A stretch of DNA of 64,000 nucleotides from contig NC_133496.1 in the NCBI RefSeq assembly GCF_025370935.1, forward strand, positions 12,622,399-12,686,398. The letters run 5' to 3'. A program made the translations under genes and the position numbers. Of the stretch, positions 34,265 to 47,700 are shown one piece after another. This stretch comes from Choristoneura fumiferana (lineage: Eukaryota; Arthropoda; Insecta; Lepidoptera; Tortricidae). Position 1 is the first letter of the stretch; each line of letters begins with the position of its first letter. A model generated the notes under the pieces. The model had not been told where the DNA came from and ran no database searches. It saw only the letters and a list, made by a program, of their open reading frames with translations.

Positions 34265-34450
34265 TAGCCTTATTATCATCATCATCATATCAGCAGTAGG
34301 ACGTCCACTGTTGGACATAGACCTCCCCTTAGATCTCCAGTTGCTTCGGTTGGCAGCGGCCTGCATCCACCGTGAACCCGCGGCTTTAACCAGGTCATCC
34401 GTCCATCTCGTTGGTGGACGTCCGCTGCGCTTGCCGCAGTTGCGGTGATG
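34265..34450 (-). pseudogene. RTE-like LINE 3' end, minus strand
   Basis: The minus translation contains MQAAANRSNWRSKGRSMSNS before a (ATG)n tail. Upstream bases encode the GRPP-x-RW-type region (complement of CATCCGTCCATCTCGTTGG). Confidence 0.65.
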
Positions 34451-34667
34451 ATACTATGGCCTCTGGTTTATTCTATATTCTAAGTAAAGGTAATGAGCTA
34501 GCCAATGACAAATGGACTGTCGTTAAGGATAAGTATAGAAGATTTACTCGTCTGTTGGCAATGCTCCAATGGATGTCACCTAACCTCTTTATTTAGGCTA
34601 CAAGAGTAATAATGTGAAAGAAATGGGTGGTAATGATGGCAATTCTTAGTGGTTGTTTTTTCAAGGT

Positions 34668-35395
34668 TCCGTAAGCTAAAAGGAACCTTTTACTGGATCA
34701 CTTTGTAATTCCTTTTTAAGAACGCGCAGAGTATCAAGGTGAAATTTTAATTATGTATTAGGATTATGGTCTATTACTTTTTTCAATAGTTAAAAACCAA
34801 AATTTTTGGTTTCTGCCATCAAAAAACTAAGTTTGTATTTTCATACAAAAACCGAGGGAAACAGACCTACGTGGTACTTCCCGTTGAGTTGCCGTTGAAT
34901 TTAATAAAAGTGTAAGACCTCATACCACGAGTAAATCAAACGGACCGAAAATTACCGATTTTTGCTCGTGTAAAATATAAACACATACTAAATAGGTACC
35001 GAATCGAAATCGTCAGAGCCGTTTTCAAGTTCGCCGAAATAAATAAATATTCAAGATTTTTTCGTTTAATTGTATAAACAAGATGAAGTACAAACTTATT
35101 TTTAATTCACGACGAAAAAAGGGCCGATGTAGTATAACTTTAACGCCAATGTCTGTCTCATGCAGACTCAAGCGGATAACCGATTTCCCTCACGTTAGTT
35201 CTTTACTATGTTCAATAAAAATCGGTTCAGCCGTTATTGAGATATTGAAATCTAAAATGACAATGTTGGAGGCTTAGATATGTTGGAGGTTTTCTACTTT
35301 CCTACCTATAGGCATATATAGGCATACGTTATTATACGTTAGTTAGGTTTGGAGCTCTCAGTGCGCCAGTCCGACTCACACTGTTTGATTTTTCC
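34668..35395 (+). repeat. GGTTCCGT family copy upstream of the gene
   Basis: AAGGTTCCGTAAGCTAAAAGG opens it and GTGCGCCAGTCCGACTCACA closes it. A minor internal CGACGAAAAAAGGGCCGATG block resembles the CCCCCGAC family. It ends about 270 bp before the start codon. Confidence 0.5.
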
Positions 35396-35606
35396 TACAC
35401 CTTCTTGTAATTGTAACCGACCTTGCTTTTCGTGAAAGGGCAAACCATTTCGTGATTTATTCAGAAACTACTTAGAAATAACCTTCTTTCTAAACGCTAT
35501 GACCATGACCTAACCGTAACCCACAACTATTCTCTATAGTACTATACTCTTTGTATTACTATTACAAGGACAGGGCGCCTAAACGTCAAACAGGCTGTCA
35601 AAATTC

Positions 35607-35611
35607 TCAGT
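35607..35611 (+). promoter_or_regulatory. Possible initiator (TCAGT) upstream of exon 1
   Basis: A TCAGT pentamer, the common arthropod initiator core, lies 57 bp before the ATG. No convincing TATA box is visible at the right distance. The motif is short and could occur by chance, and a non-coding first exon further upstream cannot be excluded. Confidence 0.2.
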
Positions 35612-35667
35612 CCAAAATAATGAAGAATTTTTATTTATATTAATTAATAAAAAAACAAACTGCCAAG

Positions 35668-35760
35668 ATGAAGTTCATGGATAAATTGCCGGCTGTCATC
35701 AGCTGTTGTTTCTGTTGTTTTCTAAGAGCTGGGACGGTTATGATAGCTCTGGTGTCCTTC
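35668..35760 (+). CDS. Exon 1: start codon, Cys cluster and first half of TM1
   Basis: It encodes 31 residues beginning MKFMDKLPAV. The donor after 35760 is a consensus GTAAGT and the intron is phase 0. An in-frame TAA at 35641-35643 limits the 5' extension, so M1 (or M4) is the start. The segment carries C13, C14, C16, C17 and then R20-A-G-T, leading into a hydrophobic helix that finishes in exon 2. Intron 1 (2429 bp) holds a Helitron-like piece, an interrupted RTE tail and MITEs. Confidence 0.85.
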
Positions 35761-38700
35761 GTAAGTTACAATCAAAACTTGGGTAAACTTTTATGAAGGG
35801 GGCACGGAGCCTCTGGCGCTAATCAATTTTAGGTAATCCGTGCGCTCGTGGATACTAACGTGCCAAAAAAAAATTCCTAAATTGCGAAATTTTTCATATA
35901 GGAAAATATCAGAAACTTCTCACAATTTTGTATGCGGCTTGAAACTTTCCGTTTCTTAAATTTTAATTTTCTAAATATCTTGTGAAAATTTCAAGAAATT
36001 TCCGATATCTTTTCATACTTTTTGGAAACTTTCCGCGACTTGCACATCTAAGTCTGTACATGGATATAAGCTCGTGGCAGTAGCAAAGCGCGGCGGCTCA
36101 ACAACTATAAATAATATCATTTGAATTTGATTAAAATCGCGATTGAAGCAATACTTGAATACTTGAAAAACACTACATTAAAAAAAACACAAGTAGGATG
36201 TTCATACTCGGCATAAATATTCGTCACTATAAAATATACTCACTAAAAAAAACCGAGTCCATTTTTGATGTTAGAGCCGACTTACTATGGAAACCCTACT
36301 ATGGCCTTAGCCCACATCCACACACTGCTGAATAATTATATTTCATGTAGGTATGTATTTTTTATTCGATTTGGCTTAATTTTTACCAGATGTAGTTTCT
36401 GTCACTGAACTGAGCCATCTGCCAAAGTTAACAGAAATAAAAAACACGGCGTATTTGGTTCACCATGAGCTTTTCACCGAATAAAGGTTTAATAATTCGT
36501 GGAACAAGAACTATTTTACTTCCACCACGCCTTCGAAGACGCTTCTGCGTTCTTGGAACTTAATTAAACACCAAATCGAAGTATTGATTGATGTGGTTAA
36601 GTGCAATTGTATCGTGTGGCAGCTTGCGAAGACTTGCGAGGGTTTACGTACTGTCCAACAAACTGAATCAATGTACCTTTGTACTAACTAATGTCATGTT
36701 AACGTCCCATACTTTTATCGAGAAAATCATAGTGAAATCCATACTAATATTATAAATTCGAAAGTGTGTTTGTATGTTTGTGTGTTTGTCCGTCTTTCAC
36801 GTCATAACGGAGCGACGGATCGACGTGATTTTTGGCATGGAGATAGTTTATGGGCTCGAGAGTGACAAAGGCTACTTTTATCCCGGAAAATGCACATTTC
36901 CCGAAGGAACAGCGCGCGATAACCGAATACCACGCGGGCGGAGCCGCGGGCAAAAGCTAGTTGAGTATTAAACGGTTTCACTGTGGTACATATTATAAAT
37001 CAGTTTGTATGACTGTACCATCAGTCAAATGTATATAGTCTACCACCCTAAAGATGATTTATCGATTGTGGGTATGTCATAAACAGCAATCGGAGTTCTT
37101 TTTTCAGTGCGTTCATTATCTACCTTTTAGAAAAACACGTAACATCATTAATCAAATTTTGGAAATCGAATTTAATTAACCAAACGTAACGTAACTTGGA
37201 TCACAATACAAGTACAAGTAAAGTTAACAGAAATAACTGTCATGCAATCAGCCGTAGGGTCAACTGTTGGACAAAGGAAGCGTCCCTCATAAATCTCCAG
37301 TTGCTTCGGAAACGGCCAGCAGAGCTACTACGAAACTCGAAACTCGAAGTTCTTGTCGTGCGGTCCCTCTGACACTTATACTATTTAATACAAGAGCGAG
37401 AGGAGCTTTGAGTTTCGAGTTTCGTAGTAGCCCTGCTGCATCCAACTTGAACCCGCGGCTTTAACTACATCATCCGTCCATCTCGTCGGTGGACGTCCTA
37501 CGCCGCGCTTGCCGATGCGTAGTCTTCATTCGAGTCATCAAAAATAGCTTGTATTTTATTAAACAGTCTTATCACACCTATTGTCATACTAGACTTAACA
37601 CCCTGTTTCACCATCCATTGATTAAATTTATCTGACGGATAAATGTGATGCCGTCTCTGTTTGTTTTGTTCGAATAAACGACGGCATCACTTTTATCTGT
37701 CAAATAATTAGTCAATGGGTGGTAAAATAGCCCCTTAATTTTGTAAGGAATCTTATTTTCTCAAACATGACATGTAATAGTGACGTTGTGTTACAAATAA
37801 TAGGCTGAGAAGTATCGCGCTGCAGGCGCTGCGGCTCAGCTGCCTGCCCGCGGTCACTCTAGCGGCCTGCAAAGAGATTTCATACAACTTTGCAGGCGCT
37901 GGCCAGCAATGCGACCGTATTTTGTTTCAACGCGCGCTCTCGGGCACCGCCTACGCCAACAGCACCCGCTCTGCAGCCGCCGCGCCAGCAGCCAGCGCGA
38001 CACGCGCGTACGCAACAGGGCGACCAGACTAGCGTGTAGCGTCCCAACAGCTTTTTTTTTTCATGCCTTGTTCGAGAAAAGCACTATACAAGCCTCGGCT
38101 GGAACGTGGGGTTATCCGGCAACCCCCTACTTAATAATATTTTGTGCCAATAAATGATTTTTCTCTCTTTCTTTCTTTTTTGTTACCAGGTGTTTGGACT
38201 CCTCTTCGCTCCCAATGTGATCCACACCAAAGGTTTCTGGGACATGGACACGATCCTGTCCAACTACTCCGCGACGACCGAGTCAGCGGTGCAGCTGGTC
38301 CTGGGCGCCGTATCCATCTTTCTCTGCTGCATCAGCGTTATGCTGTTAGTAGGGGCACTGTTTGTAAGTAAGGTGATCATTGTAACTTATAACCTACTAA
38401 CACAGATTTCTAAGTCGCTATACTCTTAACAGAGTGATCGGAATCCTCGCTTGAGGAACTATCGGTTTGTTCCACCCAGATAGGTAGGTAGGGAAGGCCA
38501 GATAGTGTAGGCTCTGTTTAAAAATAAGGATATCGTAACTTATAACCTATTAATACAGATATCTAATTCGTAATCGTCGCTTGAGGATTGATAGCAAGAA
38601 ACTTTCAGCTTGTTCCATCCAGATAATCAACTTAGGTAACTACTTATTTAACCAGATAAAATCTAAAACTTAGGCGTAGTCTTGGCTTGTGTGTGGATAA

Positions 38701-41700
38701 TATTTCTATGCTTAATTATAATTATTGTCGTGTAACAATTGGAGCTATCGTGTAGCTCGTGTAAATTTGGACTCTGCAGAAAATCAGCGTTACTGCACCC
38801 ATTGTGTAGCAACACATGACGAGTAGACCCTTTTTCAGTGACAGTTGGTACCATTATGACGTAAATTGTGTTAGTTGTATTAATGTTTTCTTGTGTTTCG
38901 TGGTGGTGCTGTTGGGACCGTAATTACTGGCACGTGAGGTATCCCATCTTAGGCCTCTAGGTTGGCAACGCGTCTGCAATACCCCTGGTGTTGCAGATGT
39001 TTATGGGCGGTGGTGATCTCTTACCATCAGGAGACCCATTTGCTCGTTTGCCATCCAGTCAAATAAAAAAAAAAAAAAAAAAAATTAACATTTTTTTTCT
39101 TTCTTTTTAAACATCAAAGAGATTTCAGTCTTGTAGGTAATTGTTCACTTTTACTATATAGTCTACTTCCTTCTCCTCCTTGTTTATTTATTTATTCTGG
39201 AGAACCAACAACTTATAACATACAGATTAAAAATAATAATAGATACAGCTAGCTAGTTACAGGCTTTTGTGTCGCAATTATAGGGGTTTGAGTTTTTGTG
39301 TCGTATTCCTCAGTATTGAGGGGGCCTGGCCTCCCCTCTGCGTCACTTTCTGTACTTCTATCTTTCTCTTAAAAGCTCTTTTAAACCAATTGCTATTGAT
39401 ACCAATTTTTCCTTCAGAACATACCACGTTTCATCGAGGTCTACCAGTGGGGTGCCCTCATGTACAGTGGCACCGTCACCTTCCTCTGTCTCATCTTGGC
39501 CGCCTTCTGCTTTTTCTTGCACAACGATCTGCTCGCGGGCATCGCTCTATTGTGCCTGATCGTGTGTAACATGATATGTAAGTGTTTCTATCCTAAAGTG
39601 ATTTATTGCATCAGCTGGAGTTCCATATCACCAATAATCATCATTATCATCATCCCATCCTTCATATGTTCCACTGCAGGGCACAGGCCTCCGCTCAGAA
39701 TGAGAGAGCTTGGGCCATAGTTCCCAGGGCCAGTGCAGATTGGGAAATTCACACACACCATTGAATTTCTTCTCAGTAAATTCCATCACTGTAAAGCTCA
39801 TGATATATTTCAAATGTAATTTCGCCCAGACTCGAAGCGTCGAACACTCTGCTTGAACCCACTAGGCCACCCCGGTTTTCTCCATGTCAATGACCTATAA
39901 ATTACTTGGCTCACCCGCGACCTTATGCTAGCTACGTTTGTGCAACAAATGTGTGTTTATGAACTTATGCAGCTCTTCCGATTCCACACTGTAAGAACAC
40001 AAACAAATCACACGAACCCAATACGGTATTTGACTATTTTTTATATGTTTTATAAATTAAAACTCCACAACGCGTGTTATCGAATAGAGAAACAATTTTC
40101 AAGCTACCTTTACAAATAACAAAGTTATAAAGGTTTGAAATTCAAGATTAGACAGAGAAATACATACTGGCATGTGACGTCACACGCCAGTACCGCCATA
40201 CTTGCTGCATAGAGAAAAGTGATTGAGAACAGAGGTATATAGATTTTTCAAAAAATCACTTTAAATCCAATTTTCAACCGATTTAAGTTTTCTCTTCGCT
40301 AAACACTGTCTGGATATCTATATTTTCAGAATAATATTAAGACATGGCAAATTCAGGAGTTGTCAAATACCGTATTGTCACCATCAACACACTACAATGA
40401 CGCGTTACGGACTCTGAACTCTGGTCTGGGCTGATCTGTTTAGTTTGAACTCTGCTTGAGTTTTCAGGTGGTAGTACCTTGTGCAAGGACCGCCCGTATT
40501 GCTACCACCATCTTGCTCGCTAATCCTGCCATGAAGCCGCAGTGCTTGCACTGTTGTGTTTCAGCGTGGAGAGTAAGACAGCCGGTGAAATTACTGGCAC
40601 TTGAGGTATACCATCTTAGGCCTTTAGGTTGGCAACGCATCTGCAATACCCCTGGTGTTGCAGATGTTTATAATAATAATAAATAATAAATTCATGTTTA
40701 TGGACGGTGGTGATCTCTTACCATCAGGAGACCCACATGCTCGTTTGCCATTCAGTCGAATAAAAAAAACGCGTCAGTGTAGCGTGGTGGTGGTGGTAGA
40801 TGGGTTTGTGTGTGTTCTTACAGTGTGGAAGCGGTGGAGCTGCATGAACACGCATTTGTTGCATAGCCGTAAGTAATGTAATGTAATGACAGCGGAATTT
40901 TGACATTTACTCATTCATTTCATTTGTAGCGACTCCTAGCGCCATCTAGTGAACAACAATAGAAACTCCTACCATGTTCTACATCGCGCTGTCGAAGTTT
41001 CTCAACGCGGTCGCATATATACAAGCTCCGACGCTCTTCCTTCGGACTTCGGTCCCCAGGCATAACACCTGCCTGGAGAGAGATCTCTCTATTGGAGCTC
41101 CCCCCACATTCATTCTCCTTTTAGCTGTGTGTGTAATCATTCACTTCAACTCTCGTGGCAGTGTTGCACTAAAATTTAAATAGTACCTAACTGTTTATAG
41201 TTGTGCAAAGAAGAAAAATATTGAGAAAATAAAATGGACTATACTTGGTTTGGATAAGTATATAACTAAATGTAAACAAAACAACGTCAATTGGTGTCTT
41301 AAATATTGAAATTGTTCCATTAAACTATCTAAACATTTACATTTCTGTATTTAAATACACTAGTCTAGTTTGTACTTATTACAAATTTACAATGATAGAT
41401 AAGTAAAATGTTTAAAATCCTTAAATGTAGCAAATCTGGCAGCTGAAGTTTGTTTACATTCAGTTAAATACCTATCCAAATCAAGTAGGTATAATTTAGA
41501 TTAGATTTGGTATATACTACTGGACCGAGCTAATTCTAACTAATACTATAAAATGCGGATTTCAGTGTGTTTGTTTGTTTCGCTTTTTACTCAACTGAAT
41601 GAGATGAAATTCGATATGGAAATAGTTTGAGACCCTGAGACGGACATAGGATTATTATTATCCCGAAAAATGTGATATCCCAAAATCTTGACCCCTAATT

Positions 41701-44700
41701 AAGTGACACATGAATTTTTTCACGGATGTTCTTTACGTAACATAAATGAAGACCAGTGCCCTATTTCACGAAGATATACAAGTTACGGAATTAGGTACAT
41801 TTTAAATTTACCACGAGCTTTGCGGTGAAGGAAAACATCGTGAGGAAACCTGCACAAACCTGCGAAGCGATTCAATGGTGCGTGCGAAGTTCCCAATCCG
41901 CACTGGGCCCGCGTGGGAACTATGGCCCAAGCCCTCTTGATCTGAGAGGAGGCCAGCAGTGGGACGTATATAGGCTGAGATGATGATGATGATACAAGTT
42001 ACAATTTACAAGCGTTAGTTTGTGTTTAACAGTATGCATTAAAAAGTGACTACCGATTGTAAATTGTAACTTGTAACTTCGTGAAATCGGCCACAGGATG
42101 TAATTGTTAAGAAATCCCGTGGGAATTCATTAGAATCCGGGATTTGTTATTCGTCCATGCGATCAAAGCAGCGGGTTTATTTTGATATAATAGAAAATAA
42201 TACAAATGCTAAGAGAAACTCCATTAGAGCAAAAAACAAAGAGGCTCACAAAAACCTCTAAATCTATTAACTGTTATTTAATCTACCTATCTCTCTCAGA
42301 TACGTAAGTCACTAAAAAGGTTTGCGTATTAATATTTTATGAGAGAAGCTCTTACAATTCAATTTCATACATTTTAAGTAATAGAATTTTGAATAGGAAT
42401 CGCTGCCTGGGTTAGGTATTTTCAAGTATTGAGGGAAATGCTCATTTGTTATGAAATGGTGTTAGTTTTTTGATGAAGTTTGACGGGTTGAATGCTAAGA
42501 GGTTTTAAATTACCTTTGCTTATTATATTCTATTTTTTGCTTATTGTTGTCGGTTTGTAAAGAAGTCTTAATAAAAAAGATAACAAATAACGCATTTTAA
42601 GTGCAGTCGCTAACGCAAAAGTCGTTGCCTTTAGGTGCTCAGAAATATTTGAACACTACCTCATTGTCAATCGCATGAGAGCGTGTTCAGATATTATTTT
42701 GCACCTAGATATCTTCGTTGTATGGTGACTGTAGGAAACTCTTTGTGTGCTATGTATGTAGATAGGTATATTGGATGAATCATCGTTCCAACAATCAATA
42801 GTTTTTTTATTTTTTTTCAGTGACAGTATACTTTGTGATCGTGGCGAATAGTCTACGTATATCTCTAATTTTCCTGTCAAATGCTGACCTTATGCTCTGA
42901 AGATGGACCCGTGATATTACAAACGTGTTTGTACATAGTATTTTGAAGTTAACGTCGATAAAAATGTAAAATATATTATGATGTTTACGACTATTTTTTT
43001 CGTGATGCATAACAGTTCTTCCTTACCTTACACTCCTTACAAGGTATACGTAAGGGCTCTACCCACGGACGTCTAATTTCGCAGGATCGGTTTTTTACTG
43101 GCTATACTAGGGTTGCCAACTTTTTTTACAGGAAATATAGTAAGTATATTTAGGTCTGAGAAGGGAAATAAACAGTATTTTAGAAAAATTAACAGTATTT
43201 TCTTCTTTTCGTGTTTTAAAGACAATTTTTTGGGTGCTTCTCGCACAACTTATCAATTTAGTTTCATTTTTAAAAGCCTCATAGACCTTTTCAAAATCAA
43301 AACTTAAATTAAGATAAATAAGAAACTAATTTTTTATTAAATTTACATTGGCAAATTGTACTGATTTAGTGTGTGCTTAGGTGTTAGGCAATGTTGATGC
43401 TGAAAACAGTATATTAGATACTTTACTTTAGTTCAACAGTAAAAAGTATAATGAAGTGAAAAACAGTATAATACTGTTTTTAACAGTATATTTGGCAGTG
43501 TTAGGCAATGTTGATGCTGAAAACAGTATTTTAGATGCTTTACTTTAGTTCAACAGTAAAAAGTATAATGAAGTGAAAAACAGTATATAATACTGTTTAT
43601 TACAGTATATTTGGCAACCCTATTGGATACCGCAAAAATCATACCTGTGTTCACACACAGAAGTTTGCATCCTTTTTTTACGGGTTAGCATTGGCAGTCG
43701 GAGAAGAAAAAAAAACAGTAAGCAGGATGCTAGTGGAAACACTTCTATTAAACTATGTACGTACGTAACTAAACTGGATACCGTTTTTTAGGGTTCCGGA
43801 GAACAGAACCTTGTCTCAAGCGGATGGCACTCGCGCTGGCACTGGTTCCAACCGGTCCGAGATATCGTGTCCGTGAACAGTTTCTATGTGTGCGTTGCTC
43901 GAGCGCACTTTGTATGTAGATTGACTTCAGTAACCTATCTGTTTTGTGACCTAAGTGACATTACTTTCGTTCAATCCATTCGTGCCAGAGGGCCTACTCC
44001 GAAATTTGAAAATCGATGGTCATTCTATCGCACGCGTTCCTTCCCTTCGTGTTGATTTGGTGTTGATGGTTTGTTTCAAAGACAATGGAATAACCAGGAC
44101 CAAGAGGTTTTATTAAAATAGTTTGCATTGATTTTTATGATATTAACGTCCACTTGCAGGCTTTTTAATCTAGGTTTAAGTGGTCTGAAGTCCTGTCAGA
44201 TCCATACAAGAACTGTCAGTTTAAGCCTTAAATCGAGATTTAAAAAAGTCTACAAGTCGTCCTAAGTAATGTAATTCTTCGTATCTACGAAAATAAAATT
44301 AAGATCACTAATAAAGGACAATGGCATGCAATTTAGCGGGGGCCGATCAAACGACCTTAGCATTCTGCGTTATACAGCGGTTATTTGAATAATGCCGACG
44401 GAAATATTTCATTGCCAAGAGAAAAGCATTGTTTCTCATGTTTATTTATTTACTTTATGAAATATCTTAGACTTATAAAAGCACTGGTGCTTAACCGCGG
44501 CTTTGCCCACGTAAATCATTAAAAATCAGTGCCAAATTGTCATTACTTTATACGAATTGGATGAGATTTCGAGATTTTATCCCTATTCCGTGGGCGTATT
44601 GGGATAAAATCTATCTTCATACTAAATTTCATCCAAATCCGTTTAGTCGTTTAGCGTGATGGAGTAACAAACACTCACATACACACACACTCATAAAGTT

Positions 44701-47700
44701 TCACAGTATTTTATTCGTCTGGATGGCAAACGAGCCAGTGGGTCTCCTGATGGTAAGAGATCACCACCGCCCATAAACATCTGCAATACCCCTGGTATAC
44801 CTCAAGTGCCAGTAATTTCACCGGCTGTCTTACTCTCCACGCCGAATCACAACAGTGCAAGCACTGCTGCTTCACGGCAGGATGGTGGTAGCAATCCGGG
44901 CGGACCTTGCACAAGGTCCTACCACCTGCAAAACGTACAATACGTATTTACTCTTACATTTTATCATCCGACTATTTATTGTCTTTGATCTATAATGTCT
45001 TCCTGACACTGATATATTCAAGTAGAAATGACTAAGAAATGACGTTGGTTTATTATTTTTAAACATTCATTTATAAATTAAAATGTGCGAAATATTTCCA
45101 GAGGTTCAAAAATGCTGCTTCATAGTTCCTATAAGAGTCGGGTTAATATTTATAGCAGTTTTAGCCATAGTAAGTAAACACAAAAATATCAATCTCGTCT
45201 AGTATTCAAAATTGAAGCCTTGCCGCGGAAGGAAAATAGACCGGTTAAAATTGAAAAAAATATAATAAAATAGTTCAAAATGATACTTTACGTGCTACAC
45301 CTTGTGATCCGTTTATTTTACAACTTTTTCTTGGATTTCATTTTACTTCACCGCCGCGTTAATTCATCTTAAAAATTTAAACATTATAGTAAAGCCTAGT
45401 TTTCAATAGTTTGCAAAGTGTGAAAGGTAAGGTATTTTACGATAGCTAACGCGGTTATTTAACAGTGTACGCGAGTTTCTTAGGGTTCCGTACCTCAAAA
45501 GGGCCCTGTCTGTCAAGACCCTTTTTCTAGGAACGCGTAGAAGTATCAAGCTGAAATTTATATCAAATACTGAGATCTACTGTCCCTTGGAGCTGTGAAA
45601 AAAATCAAACTTCTAAGCCAACGTAATCAAAAGATGCAGCCGTTTATGCTGCATATTTCCGCAAATTTTCGAAATTCGCAAGGGAATCAAAACCTACAGG
45701 GTACTTTCCGTGAGCTCAGAATCTTGAAATTTGGTATGAAGGTAGTTAATATAACACAACCAACTATAAAAGTCTCAACATCTCGATTTTTTTGTCTGTC
45801 TGTAAATATCAATGACCAATATAATCTGACCTCATACACTTGGATGTGCTCTGCATGTGGATGTTAAATCACTCGGAAAAAGCGAGAAATAACTTCAAGA
45901 CACGATTCCCGTTTACATTTACATACCTATAAATGTGCACGGAACCCTCCGTGCGCGAGTCCGACTCGCACTTGCCCGGTTTTTTTTAATAACATTCATC
46001 ATAACCATCATCATGATATCTGCATAACTTGATCATGACTTCGGGCTAGAGCAGCTTGAGGCAGTGTAGCAATCGGTTCGATGGTATAGTGCGTTTTTAA
46101 TTATTTTCAGTCTTTTGGTAGAAGTCTTTTGGTAATGTGAAGCTGCGTACGGATTGCGCGTACTAATGTACGCGCAGTCGACTACGCGTGTCCTGGAACA
46201 CCATGTCCGTACTTGCAGCTATGCGTACACTTTAGAGGAACGCGTGCCGCGCGAGCTCGGCTCGCAGCGAGCCGCCATCAGGCGGTTTTTGGTCGCGCGT
46301 CAGAGCGGTCGCGCACGCCCATGAACGCTGTATTTAGACGGCAAAATGCATTCTCAGTCATTGACTGAGGCTCGCAGCTCTATGGATCGATTGACCTCGC
46401 GTTCAGGATGGCGGCGGTCCGTACAGGAGCTGTACGCGTATCCAATGTACGCAGCAATATACAGCTTAACGAGCGGTCACCGTAACAGTGCAAAGAACGC
46501 TGCAGTCTGCCGTATTTGGTGAACGCCAGATGTAACTAATGTCCGCCTGAAATTTCAGTTTCGGCACGTTTCGGCTTAAAAATCATGTTTCAGCCAAAGG
46601 TTTTGTTTTGGGCACAAAATTGGAGAAACATTCGGCCGAGCAAAAACTCACAACATTCTAATTTCTTCATTCGTCTTTCGGCACAGCCGCGTATGGCTCG
46701 CCCGAGCTCGTTCGTCTCCGCCGGCTATTGGCACAGTAAAATGGCGTTCGTGCCTGTTCGCGAAAAAGGAAATGCCGGACTAATTATTTTATACCACCTA
46801 CATGAACTACATTATTTAGTGCGTCAGTTACATAGATTATAATCAAAAAATTTTGGACACGTAATTTTTCTTTTTCCAATCTAACAAAAACCGACAACGA
46901 TGAAGCTCGTGGAAGTTCTAGGCCGTGCTAAAAAGTGAACGCTGAACTTTAACTGGGTATATCTTTTTTAGGGTTCCATACCCAAAGCGTGCCAGCAGAA
47001 CCCTATTACTAAGACTCCGCTCTCTGTCTGTCCTGTCTGTCCGTGTGTCACAGGGTTCTTTCTCTTGAGCCGTAATAGTCAGACACCTGAAATTTTCACA
47101 GATTATTGTATTGTGTATTGTGTGGCCGCTAACAACAAATACTAAAAACAGAATAAAATAATATTTCAGGGGGCCCGCTCCGAACGTGATTTTTTTTGCC
47201 GTTTTTTGTTTGATATTAATAACGGCAACAGGTAGACGCTTGAAATATTCACAGAATAATTAGTACTATACCTAATCAGTTTAAAAATAAATTAATTAAT
47301 TAAAATAAAATAAATATTTAAGGGAGGTTCCCATACAACAATTTTTTTGCCGTTTTTTTCGCTAATGTCTAATTTTGCATATAAAAAATGGTACGGAACC
47401 CTTAGTGGGCGACTCCAACTCGCAAATTACCACTTTTAATTTTTGTTTTCAATAGTTTCTGTTAATCTAGTACGGACTAATTCCTTTTTTTAAGACACCA
47501 GCCTGTTGATTGCAGATGACTGGTACAGTCGCTATGAGTGTCCTCGTCAAGAAAACTGGGACAAGCTACAAAGAATTGAGTATTGGGCTTTCAAGGTTGT
47601 CCGGTAAGTTTTGTCTCACTCTTGTTAATGAAAAGAATAGAGACTAACTTTTATCCAGTACTTTGGCCGCGCGAATAAGTCTTAAAGATCCAGAATTTTG

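Noticed and set aside
45595..45867. 90-codon frame in intron 3
   Set aside because: It translates the middle of the GGGTTCCGT repeat family, which recurs many times in this window with broken frames.
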